DNA of 64,000 nucleotides from Rhizobium hidalgonense (GTDB taxonomy: Bacteria > Pseudomonadota > Alphaproteobacteria > Rhizobiales > Rhizobiaceae): assembly GCF_002914525.1 (NCBI RefSeq), contig NZ_LODW01000057.1, positions 23,267-87,266 on the forward strand, read 5' to 3'. The position numbers and the translations under genes are program-made. How positions within the stretch are numbered: position 1 is the first letter of the stretch; the number at the start of each line of letters is the position of its first letter. Shown here one piece after another: positions 1-7,273 of the stretch. Under the pieces are notes generated by a model. That model was not told the DNA's origin, did not search any database, and saw only the letters and a list, made by a program, of their open reading frames with translations.

Positions 1-998
1 AAGCCGGGATCGACCTTCAGCGCCCGCAGCGTCGTGTGGTTCCAGGCAAGCTCATAGGCATGCGGAATACCCTTCATGCTCTCGACCTTGTCGGAGCGGA
101 AGATGACCTCGCCCTTGTGGGCCGAGGTGAAGGCGAGAAAGGCATCTATCGCATGCGGCGCGATCATCAACACCACCACCGACTGGCCCTTGCGGATATA
201 GGGCTTGTGGCGAGTGAAATAGTCGTGCGGAATGGGCGCCGCGATCGGCGCGATCTCTTTGACGAGGATGCCGTTGCATTTGGCAAGCGCATCCGAAAAG
301 CGCACGCACGCCATGAAGTCATCGTAACCGACGAGAACGTCGACCCAGTCATAGGCAGGCGCGAGCGGCATCTCGATTTCGGTTATGATCCCGTTGGTGC
401 CGTATGCATGGCTGACTTTCTGCAGGTCCCAGCCGGTGAGATCGAGCACGCGCGGCTCGGCTTCCATGGTGACGACGCGCAGGCGCAGAATGTTGCCGAG
501 ATCGCGCAAGCCACCCCAGGTGATCGAGCCGACGCCGCCGGAGCCGCCGGCGATAAAGCCGCCGACGGTCGCCATTTGCGCCGTCGAGGGATGGAACCGC
601 AGCTCCTGGCCGGAATGGGCCTTGGTCTGCTTGTCGAGCTGGGCAATGATGATGCCGGGCTCGCAGATTACTCGGCCGGGATGGATCTCCTTGATCTTGT
701 CCATGGCCGCAAGGTTCAGCACGATCCCGCCGGAGAGCGGCATCGCCTGGCCGTAATTGCCGGTGCCGCCGCCGCGGGGCGTGACCGGCACGCCGTGGGC
801 GAAGGCGACCTTCAGCGTCCGGATGACATCGTCTTCGTTTTTCGGCGTGACGACGAGATCGGCCGTCACATTGTCGAGCTGCGCTTTCAGTATTGGCGAA
901 TACCAGTAAAAATCGCGGCTCTTCTGGCGCACCAGCGCCGGATTGTCTTCGATGGCGATGCCCTCGAGTTCTTGTCTGATCGTTTGATAATCCGGCAT
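1..998 (-). CDS. FAD-linked oxidase, GlcD/PCMH type (C-terminus outside window)
   Basis: About 332 codons are visible and the C-terminus lies beyond position 1. Residues ~45-105 form the FAD_binding_4 (PCMH) fold, including PRGGGTGNYGQ, the usual pyrophosphate-binding loop, and GGSGGVGSITWGG follows. GlcD-family enzymes are normally 450-480 residues, so roughly a quarter is missing. They oxidise 2-hydroxyacids or related substrates with FAD; the substrate here is unknown. The ATG at 998 lies just after the stop of the upstream amidohydrolase (1000-1002), so it is the distal gene of the operon starting at 5069. Its partner genes suggest catabolism of a nitrogenous compound, which is inference. 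Confidence 0.85.
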   Translation of the reverse strand, partial: MPDYQTIRQELEGIAIEDNPALVRQKSRDFYWYSPILKAQLDNVTADLVVTPKNEDDVIRTLKVAFAHGVPVTPRGGGTGNYGQAMPLSGGIVLNLAAMDKIKEIHPGRVICEPGIIIAQLDKQTKAHSGQELRFHPSTAQMATVGGFIAGGSGGVGSITWGGLRDLGNILRLRVVTMEAEPRVLDLTGWDLQKVSHAYGTNGIITEIEMPLAPAYDWVDVLVGYDDFMACVRFSDALAKCNGILVKEIAPIAAPIPHDYFTRHKPYIRKGQSVVVLMIAPHAIDAFLAFTSAHKGEVIFRSDKVESMKGIPHAYELAWNHTTLRALKVDPG

Positions 999-999
999 G

Positions 1000-2313
1000 T
1001 CAGGCTCCAACGATGCTGTCGAGTTCACGATAGTCCGGCAGGCTGCGGTCGATCACCTTGCCGCGGCGAAGGACGACACGGTCGGACTGCGGACGGGAAA
1101 GAAATTCGCTCCAGCGCCTGGCGCTGAAGAGCACGAGGTCGGCAGCAGTGCCGACAGCAATGCGGCCCATATCGGGCCGGCCGAGAATATCGGCGGGCGA
1201 GGTGGTGACGACGCGTGCGGCCGTATCCAGCGGATGGTCGAGATGCAGTATGCGGACCGCCTCGCGGAACACTTCCACCGGGTCGAGATCGCCATAGGCG
1301 TAGAAGGGATCGCGGGTATTGTCGGAGGCAACGGCGGTTGCGACGCCGGCTGCCGCCAATTCGTGGAAAAGTGTCACGCCGCGCCAGCGCGGTGTGCGGC
1401 CTGGATAGCGGTCCTGCAAATAGAGGTTGCACATTGGCAGCGAGACGATAGCAAGACGGGCCTCGGCGACGAGCTCGACCGTGCGTTTTGCGGTTTCCCC
1501 GTCCTGGCGGGCAAGCGAGCAGCAATGGCCGGCCGTCACCGTGCCGTCGAAGCGGTTGCGCAGCACCGCTTGCGCGATCGCCTTCAGGGTTTCTGCCGCC
1601 GGATCGTCGGTCTCGTCGACATGAAGGTCTACATCGAGGCCGTTATCGGTCGCGGCTTTGAACAGCGCGTCGAGCTGGCTCTCGAGATCGGCGCTCATTC
1701 GGGTGACGCCGCCGATCAGCCCGCCCTTTTTGCGGACCAGGCCGACGAGATCGGCGAAATAGGCCGTGTCCGCCATGTTCTCCAGCGGAAAGAGCGCTAC
1801 CGCCTGCAACGCGATCCTGTCCTTCCAGACATCGCGCATCTCGGCAAAGAGCTCGAAGGAGATGCGGTGCTGCGGCGCAAGGGAATCCAGATGAGTGCGG
1901 ATCAGGCTGGTGCCGTGCGCGTAGGCGCAGCGCAGGGAAAACTCCATGCGCTTCTTCACGTCGCCAGCCGACCAGTGCGCTTCGCGGTCTGCGCGCACGG
2001 CCTCCAGCGCTCCCTGGAAATTGCCGTCCGGATTGGCGTTGCGCGGCCAGATGTGACCCTTGTCGAGATGCGTATGCATATCGGTGAAGCAGGGCCAGAC
2101 CATGCCTTCCTTGAGGTCGGACTTCGCCAGTTCGACCGGCGCTTCGCCCGGCGGCAGCAGGGCGGAAATCATGCCGTCGGCGATGACGATATCGGCCCTG
2201 ACGAGCCCTTCGGCGGCGGGCGCTTCGTAACCGGCAACGGCGGCGGCAGGCAGCGTCGCGTTGCTCAGTACGAAGCGGCCGGCATTCGGCGGCGAAATAA
2301 AGGAATAGCTCAT
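1000..2313 (-). CDS. Cytosine-deaminase-like amidohydrolase
   Basis: This 437-residue metal-dependent hydrolase belongs to the CodA/AtzA-like amidohydrolase superfamily. Visible metal and catalytic motifs are HTHLDKG (residues ~98-104), HVDE, GHCCSL and ASDNTRDPF, the set typical of cytosine/isoguanine/creatinine-type deaminases. The chosen ATG at 2313 overlaps the permease stop as ATGA; a longer reading frame upstream lacks that coupling. It is cotranscribed with an ABC importer and an FAD oxidase, so the substrate is probably imported. Cytosine, isoguanine, creatinine or another amidine-containing ring are all possible, and the exact substrate cannot be read from sequence. Confidence 0.85.
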   Translation of the reverse strand: MSYSFISPPNAGRFVLSNATLPAAAVAGYEAPAAEGLVRADIVIADGMISALLPPGEAPVELAKSDLKEGMVWPCFTDMHTHLDKGHIWPRNANPDGNFQGALEAVRADREAHWSAGDVKKRMEFSLRCAYAHGTSLIRTHLDSLAPQHRISFELFAEMRDVWKDRIALQAVALFPLENMADTAYFADLVGLVRKKGGLIGGVTRMSADLESQLDALFKAATDNGLDVDLHVDETDDPAAETLKAIAQAVLRNRFDGTVTAGHCCSLARQDGETAKRTVELVAEARLAIVSLPMCNLYLQDRYPGRTPRWRGVTLFHELAAAGVATAVASDNTRDPFYAYGDLDPVEVFREAVRILHLDHPLDTAARVVTTSPADILGRPDMGRIAVGTAADLVLFSARRWSEFLSRPQSDRVVLRRGKVIDRSLPDYRELDSIVGA

Positions 2314-3155
2314 CAGTTTTCCCGTTTCAGGCTGCTCTCGTGCCAGCGGTGCAGGGCAAGCCACGAAATGAACGAGGTGACGGCGAAGATCGCGACGCCG
2401 AGCAGGGAGAGCATCAGCAGCGCCGCAAAGAGGCGCGGAATGTTCAGCCGATACTGTGCTTCGAGGAGCCGGAAGGCGAGCCCGGAGCCGGCGCCGGCCG
2501 AGCCCGCGGCAAATTCCGCGACGACTGCGGCAATCAGGGCAAGGCCACCGCCGATCCTGAGGCCGGTCATGAAATAGGGCTGCGCGGCCGGCAGCTTGAG
2601 AAAGAACAGCGTCTGCCAGCGGGAGGCGCCGTAAAGTTCGAACAGGTTGATGAGGTTGTGGTCGACGCTTTTCAGCCCCTGGACCATATTCGAAAGAATC
2701 GGGAAAAAGGCGACAAGGAAGGCGCAGATCAGCAACGCCACCTGGGTCGACGGCGCATAGATCAGAATCAGCGGAGAGATCGCCACGACGGGTGTTACCT
2801 GCAGGATGACCGCGAGCGGATAGAAGGCGAGTTCGATCCAGCGCGACTGCACGAGGAAGATCGCAAAACCAACGCCGCCGACAAGCGCCAGAATCAGCGA
2901 CAGGAAGGTGATCTTGGTGGTGACCCAGAGGGCGGGGGCGAGCGTGCCCCAGTCGGTCACCAGGGCGTTGGCGACGGCGGCCGGTCCGGGCAGGATGTAG
3001 GGCGGGACGCCCGACAGTTTGACGTAGATGGACCAGGACAGGATAAAAAGGGCGATGACCAGGAAAGGAATGGAAATGCGCAGCGCCAGATCGCGGCGCC
3101 TGGCGCTGGCTGCGCCTTTAGGACGCAACGGCGGTGCATCGGTTTCGTCGCGCAT
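2313..3155 (-). CDS. ABC transporter permease (SsuC/TauC/ThiX family)
   Basis: This 280-residue inner-membrane permease has about six hydrophobic segments, beginning with ISIPFLVIALFILSW near residue 30, and a cytoplasmic EAA-type loop (LFELYGASRWQTLFFLKLPAA, shortened here to its core GASRWQTLFFLKLPAA) that contacts the ATPase. The start codon overlaps the stop of the ATPase gene by one base, and its own stop overlaps the deaminase start, so the operon is translationally coupled. The family imports sulfonates, taurine, thiamin pyrimidines and similar small molecules. The substrate presumably matches the downstream deaminase. Confidence 0.9.
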   Translation of the reverse strand: MRDETDAPPLRPKGAASARRRDLALRISIPFLVIALFILSWSIYVKLSGVPPYILPGPAAVANALVTDWGTLAPALWVTTKITFLSLILALVGGVGFAIFLVQSRWIELAFYPLAVILQVTPVVAISPLILIYAPSTQVALLICAFLVAFFPILSNMVQGLKSVDHNLINLFELYGASRWQTLFFLKLPAAQPYFMTGLRIGGGLALIAAVVAEFAAGSAGAGSGLAFRLLEAQYRLNIPRLFAALLMLSLLGVAIFAVTSFISWLALHRWHESSLKREN

Positions 3156-3979
3156 TACTGATCTCCTGCCGCGTTGATGGCGCCGATCAGCGAATGCGAC
3201 ACCGTTTCGCAGGCTTTGCGATATTCTTCCGAGGTGCGGTAATGGGCGTCGCGTTCGAGGCTGGTGGCGAGCGGAACGTCGGCATGCACGCGGCCGGGTC
3301 TTGCCTTCATCACGACGATGCGGCTCGAGAGATAGGCGGACTCAAAGACCGAATGGGTGACGAAAATGACGGTAATGCCGGTCGTCTTCCAGAGCCGCAG
3401 CACGTCGTCATTGAGCTTCTGCCGGCTGATTTCGTCGAGCGCCGCGAAGGGCTCGTCCATCAGCAGCAGCTTCGGTCTCGTCACCAGTGCCCGGGCAATC
3501 GAGACGCGCATCTTCATGCCTCCGGACAGTTCTCGCGGATAGGCGTTGGCGAAATCCTGGAGGCCGACGGTGGTCAGCACCTCCATGATCCGGTCATGCG
3601 CCGCAGCCTTCGAAACGCGCCTCAGCCTCAGCGGCAGATGGACATTGTCGAACACGTTCTTCCACGGCATCAGCGTCGGCTCCTGGAAGACGAAGCCGAT
3701 GTCGCCGTCCGGAAGGCCGCTGGCATTGATGCGCGAGCTCGGCCAATCGATTGCACCCGAGGTGACGTCGCCGAGGCCGGCGATGATGCGCAGCGCCGTC
3801 GACTTGCCGCAGCCGGACGGGCCGAGCAGACTGACGAATTCGCCGCTTTCGACGGTGAGCGACATGTCTGAAAGCGCTACCGTTCCGCTGGAAAAGACCT
3901 TCGAGACCGAGCGCATGACGACCAGCGGCCGCGTGCGCGCCTCTTTCGGGGATAGGGCCTGGGCTTCTGCTAAAGGCAT
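3155..3979 (-). CDS. ABC transporter ATP-binding protein (SsuB/TauB family)
   Basis: This 274-residue ATPase has Walker A GPSGCGKST, Q-loop FQEPTLMPW, signature LSGGMKMR and Walker B LLLMDEPFAALDE, followed by the H-loop VTHSVFESA. It energises the permease encoded immediately downstream and overlaps it by one base. The binding-protein gene lies 73 bp upstream. The FQEP.LMPW and MDEPFAALD patterns are typical of the nitrate/sulfonate/pyrimidine importer branch. Confidence 0.92.
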   Translation of the reverse strand: MPLAEAQALSPKEARTRPLVVMRSVSKVFSSGTVALSDMSLTVESGEFVSLLGPSGCGKSTALRIIAGLGDVTSGAIDWPSSRINASGLPDGDIGFVFQEPTLMPWKNVFDNVHLPLRLRRVSKAAAHDRIMEVLTTVGLQDFANAYPRELSGGMKMRVSIARALVTRPKLLLMDEPFAALDEISRQKLNDDVLRLWKTTGITVIFVTHSVFESAYLSSRIVVMKARPGRVHADVPLATSLERDAHYRTSEEYRKACETVSHSLIGAINAAGDQ

Positions 3980-4052
3980 TGCCTGTCTCGTTCACTGGGG
4001 AGAGGATGCGATCCGCCGCATCTGCGGCGGATGCTCGCCGGCATCGGCCAGC

Positions 4053-5069
4053 CTATTTCTTCAGCGCCACGCCGGTGTTCTTGCAGACAAATTTCGTCGT
4101 GAACGCCTTGGTGTAGTCCGTCTCCGGCTTGAAGACCTTGATATCAACCATTTCGGTGAAGAACGCCTTGTAATGCGCATCGGTGATGCAGCCGATGCCC
4201 TTGTCGAGGCTGTCGCCGGATTCGATGATCCCGTATTCCTTCATCTTGGCGATGGAATAGGCGATCTGACCATCCGTCATTTCGGGATTGTCCTTCTTGA
4301 TCAGCGCGTTCGCCTTGCTGTTGTCGCCGTAGAGATAGTTGTACCAGCCCTCGATCGAGGCATCGACGAAGCGCTGGACGACGTCGGATTTGCTGTCGAT
4401 CATCGTCTGGGTGGTGGTGATCATCGTCGAATAGGGGGAATAGCCGTTATCGGCGAGCAGGAAGACTTTCGGCTCGAAGCCGGCCTGCTTCTGGATCTCG
4501 TAGGGCTCGGATGTGAGGTAACCTTGCTGTGCGGACTCCTTGTCGGCGAGGAACGGCGCCGGGCTGAAATTGTAGGGCTTGTACTGCTCGTCCTTGAAGC
4601 CCTTGAAGTTCGCCTTCATCCATTCGAAATAGGTGAGATAGCCGTCCTTGCCGAGAAACAGGGTCTTGAGCTTGGCGAGATCTTCGAATTTGTCGATGCC
4701 GGCATCAGGATGGGCGATCAGAACCTGCGGATCCTTCTGGAAGATCGCCGCGACGTCGACGAGCGGAATGCCCTGTTCGACCGCCGAGATTTCGCCCTGC
4801 GGACCGCCCATGTAGAAATCGATCTTGCCGGAGATGAGCAGGGCGCTGTTGGCGGCATTTGGGCCGCCCTGCACGATGGTGACGTCGAGGCCATGTTTGG
4901 CATAAGTGCCGTCGGCAACCGCCTGGTAGAAGCCGCCATGCTCTGCCTGTGCCAGCCAGTTGGTGCCATAGCTGACCTTGTCTGCCGCCTGCGCCGAGAC
5001 GGCAGCGCCAAGCGCACCGCCAAGGCCGACGAGTGCGGAAAAGACCGTATTCTTCCGTGCAATGCGCAT
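4053..5069 (-). CDS. ABC transporter substrate-binding protein (NMT1/THI5-like)
   Basis: This 338-residue periplasmic protein carries a signal peptide (MRIARKN, a hydrophobic core, then cleavage after AQAA near residue 27). The body begins VSYGTNWLAQAEHGGFYQAVADG, here cited as TNWLAQAEHGGFYQA, which is characteristic of NMT1/THI5-like binding proteins for pyrimidine-type ligands. The ATG at 5069 is preceded by AGAAGGGG; an in-frame ATG at 5126 lacks a ribosome site and would spoil the signal peptide. It is the first gene of the operon and lies 80 bp from the 36-bp palindrome at 5149-5184. The ligand family fits the cytosine-deaminase-like enzyme downstream. Confidence 0.9.
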   Translation of the reverse strand: MRIARKNTVFSALVGLGGALGAAVSAQAADKVSYGTNWLAQAEHGGFYQAVADGTYAKHGLDVTIVQGGPNAANSALLISGKIDFYMGGPQGEISAVEQGIPLVDVAAIFQKDPQVLIAHPDAGIDKFEDLAKLKTLFLGKDGYLTYFEWMKANFKGFKDEQYKPYNFSPAPFLADKESAQQGYLTSEPYEIQKQAGFEPKVFLLADNGYSPYSTMITTTQTMIDSKSDVVQRFVDASIEGWYNYLYGDNSKANALIKKDNPEMTDGQIAYSIAKMKEYGIIESGDSLDKGIGCITDAHYKAFFTEMVDIKVFKPETDYTKAFTTKFVCKNTGVALKK

Positions 5070-5148
5070 GATCAATGTTCCCCTTCTAAGTTCGCAACGC
5101 CCGTGGCGGCGTCGGATTTTCTTCATAGGAGCGATTGCTTTGCTCTTT

Positions 5149-5184
5149 GAAAAGCATCAAATTTCGTGCGCAATGATGCCTTTT
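5149..5184. promoter_or_regulatory. 36-bp palindromic operator candidate, copy 1 (LysR site)
   Basis: The arm GAAAAGCATC (5149-5158) and the arm GATGCCTTTT (5175-5184) are inverted repeats separated by 16 bp. Both arms and the spacer length are exactly repeated at 7074-7109. The site lies between the divergent LysR gene and the ABC/deaminase operon, as expected for a LysR-type activator that also controls itself. The regulator-site pairing is inference. Confidence 0.7.
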
Positions 5185-5254
5185 CGGCATCTCTCCGAAA
5201 GCTTGTGCCTAATTTGTGCTGTCTGCTCTGTTTTTATGCAATGAGGTTGCTGCG

Positions 5255-6205
5255 ATGCTGCATTCCAGAAAGCTTCTCTACATCAACGAGATCGCCCGAG
5301 CCGGCTCGATCCGCAAGGCGGCGGCGCGGTTGAATGTGGCGTCTTCGGCGATCAACCGGCAAATCCTGGCGCTGGAGGAGGAAATCGGCGCGCCGCTCTT
5401 CGAGCGCCTGCCACGCGGCCTGCGTCTGACGGCGGCCGGCGAACTCTGCATCGAGCATATTCGCGAGGTCTTGAAAAATTACGAGCGGCTGGAGAGCCGC
5501 ATTCGCAGCCTCAGGACGCAACAGGCTGGCAAGATCCGCCTGGTGACGACGGTGGGCCTGGCCGCCGGCCCGCTGCCCGAAATTATCGCCCGGTTCCAGT
5601 CCGAGCATCCGCGCGTCTTCATGCAGTTGCGCAATGATGCGGGGACGATGACGGTCAACCCGGTGTTGTCGGGCGAGGTGGATATCGGCCTCGGCTTCAA
5701 CATTCCGGCGACGCCCGGCATCCGCACGCTCGGCAATTTCGACATCCCGATCGGCGTTGTGCTGCCTCCCGGCCATCCGCTGATCGCTTCAGGTCCGATC
5801 AACCTTGCCGATATCGTCCAGGAGCGCCTGGTGTTGGCGCAGCAGGGCACCAGCCTGCGCGACGTGATCAATCTGGCGATGGCCCGCCTCGACGTGCACA
5901 TCGAGCCCGTGCTGGAAACCAATGCGTCGGAGATGCTGAAGAAGCTGGTCAAATCAGGGGCCGGTGTGACGATGCTGAACCCGCTCGACGTGATCACCGA
6001 ATGCCGACAGGGCGAACTTGTTTTCCGGCCGATCGCCGAGCCGCATGCGCGCCACCAGACGATGAAACTTTTCGCCCGCGCGCGCACCCCGCTTGATTCC
6101 GCCACCAGCCTGTTCGTCGAGTATCTCCTGGCCGAGCTCGCCGGCCTGGTACAGGAACTGCAGGCAAAGGGGCATATCGCGATGGAAAGGTCCGTCGCGA
6201 TCTGA
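5255..6205 (+). CDS. LysR-family transcriptional regulator
   Basis: This 316-residue protein starts MLHSRKLLYINEIARAGSI. The N-terminal winged helix-turn-helix (residues ~1-65) includes RKAAARLNVASSAINRQI and FERLPRGLRLTAAG, followed by a periplasmic-binding-like effector domain (~90-300). The ATG at 5255 follows GAGG by 9 bases; an earlier in-frame start 39 bases upstream has no ribosome site. It is divergent from the ABC/deaminase operon and convergent with the creatininase gene. By gene position and the shared palindromes it most likely senses the imported N-compound or a derivative. Confidence 0.9.
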   Translation: MLHSRKLLYINEIARAGSIRKAAARLNVASSAINRQILALEEEIGAPLFERLPRGLRLTAAGELCIEHIREVLKNYERLESRIRSLRTQQAGKIRLVTTVGLAAGPLPEIIARFQSEHPRVFMQLRNDAGTMTVNPVLSGEVDIGLGFNIPATPGIRTLGNFDIPIGVVLPPGHPLIASGPINLADIVQERLVLAQQGTSLRDVINLAMARLDVHIEPVLETNASEMLKKLVKSGAGVTMLNPLDVITECRQGELVFRPIAEPHARHQTMKLFARARTPLDSATSLFVEYLLAELAGLVQELQAKGHIAMERSVAI

Positions 6206-6223
6206 ACCCTTCTGCGAATGGGC

Positions 6224-7021
6224 CTACTCCGAATAAAGATTGGAAAGCGGATAGCGCTTCAGGTCATGGAGCAGCTCGACGAAACCGGTGACCTGGTGGC
6301 GGCAGATCGCTTCGCCCTTTTCGGCTGTCCCGAGCGAGGCGTCGCCGACGACGCCGTTGGGATTGAGGTCGTGGGCGATCCAGGCGAGCGAATGCGGCGG
6401 TAGCGGCTGGATGTATTTCGATTGCCCGCGCATCCATTCCGCCTTGGAGGTGAAATTCTCCGCCTTCTCCATCCGCACCAGGTCGGGACGAAAATGGAGC
6501 ATCAGCGAGGTTTCCACCTCGCCTCCATGGATGCCGTATTTCGTTTCATGGTCGCTGATCATCCCCTGAGGATGGCCGAAGCGGCCCCATTGCGTCGAGA
6601 CGACGGCCATCCGGTAGCGCACGCGAAGCTCGCGTGCCACGATGCTCATGATATCGACATTGCCGCCATGTGAATTGACGATCACCATTTTGCGGATGCC
6701 GGCTTCGGCAACCTTGGCGCCGATCGCGGTCCAGACCGGAATGAGCAGCTCCGCAGCGAGTGACAACGTCCCCGGCCCGTAAATATGTTCGTTCGCCTTG
6801 CCGATCTCCTGCGTCGGCAGCACCAGGAAATCGAGGCCGTCCGGCTTCTGCTCTTTCAGTTCGGCCAGCATGCCGTTGGCGATCGCCACGTCGGTCGCGA
6901 TCGGCAGGTGCGGGCCGTGCTGTTCCGTCGAGGCGATCGGCAGGATGGCGATGGTTGTGTCGGGCGAAAGTCCGGCGAAGTCGGAGCTATTTAGTTCGTT
7001 CCAGTAGAATGGCAGTGCCAT
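6224..7021 (-). CDS. Creatininase-family amidohydrolase
   Basis: This 265-residue protein has the family metal-site motifs: STEQHGPHLP with downstream TDVAIA (residues ~30-45), NSHGGN (~125) and HGGEVETS (~165). Creatininase-family enzymes are cytosolic metal hydrolases that open cyclic amides such as creatinine or formamide side chains. It ends 18 bp from the end of the LysR gene (convergent) and its own promoter region contains the second copy of the 36-bp palindrome. This suggests co-regulation with the deaminase operon. A creatinine-specific role is not proven; related family members act on other cyclic amides or formamides. Confidence 0.85.
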   Translation of the reverse strand: MALPFYWNELNSSDFAGLSPDTTIAILPIASTEQHGPHLPIATDVAIANGMLAELKEQKPDGLDFLVLPTQEIGKANEHIYGPGTLSLAAELLIPVWTAIGAKVAEAGIRKMVIVNSHGGNVDIMSIVARELRVRYRMAVVSTQWGRFGHPQGMISDHETKYGIHGGEVETSLMLHFRPDLVRMEKAENFTSKAEWMRGQSKYIQPLPPHSLAWIAHDLNPNGVVGDASLGTAEKGEAICRHQVTGFVELLHDLKRYPLSNLYSE

Positions 7022-7073
7022 CGCCGCGCCTCTCGTTGCTTTTCAAGCAGGAGTAGGGAAAATCACTGCGCGC

Positions 7074-7109
7074 GAAAAGCATCAATTTGCGCCCATACCG
7101 ATGCCTTTT
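7074..7109. promoter_or_regulatory. 36-bp palindromic operator candidate, copy 2 (LysR site)
   Basis: GAAAAGCATC (7074-7083) and GATGCCTTTT (7100-7109) are base-for-base the same arms as at 5149-5184, with the same 16-bp spacing. The inner sequence beginning CAA(A)TTT is also similar. The site is 53-88 bp upstream of the creatininase start codon, a usual place for a LysR activator site. Confidence 0.7.
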
Positions 7110-7273
7110 AGAGGCTGGTAAAGCAGCTGCCGCTCTCTGAAGCGTGAGGCGGCGTAAGCGCGACACATATGTCGATTTATCACGATCGCTTACCCGCCCA
7201 TATCGCGCCGGTTCTGGCAATGAGACCCCTGAGGACGAATTGAGCGGCCTTTGACAGAAGTTTTTGCATCCCT

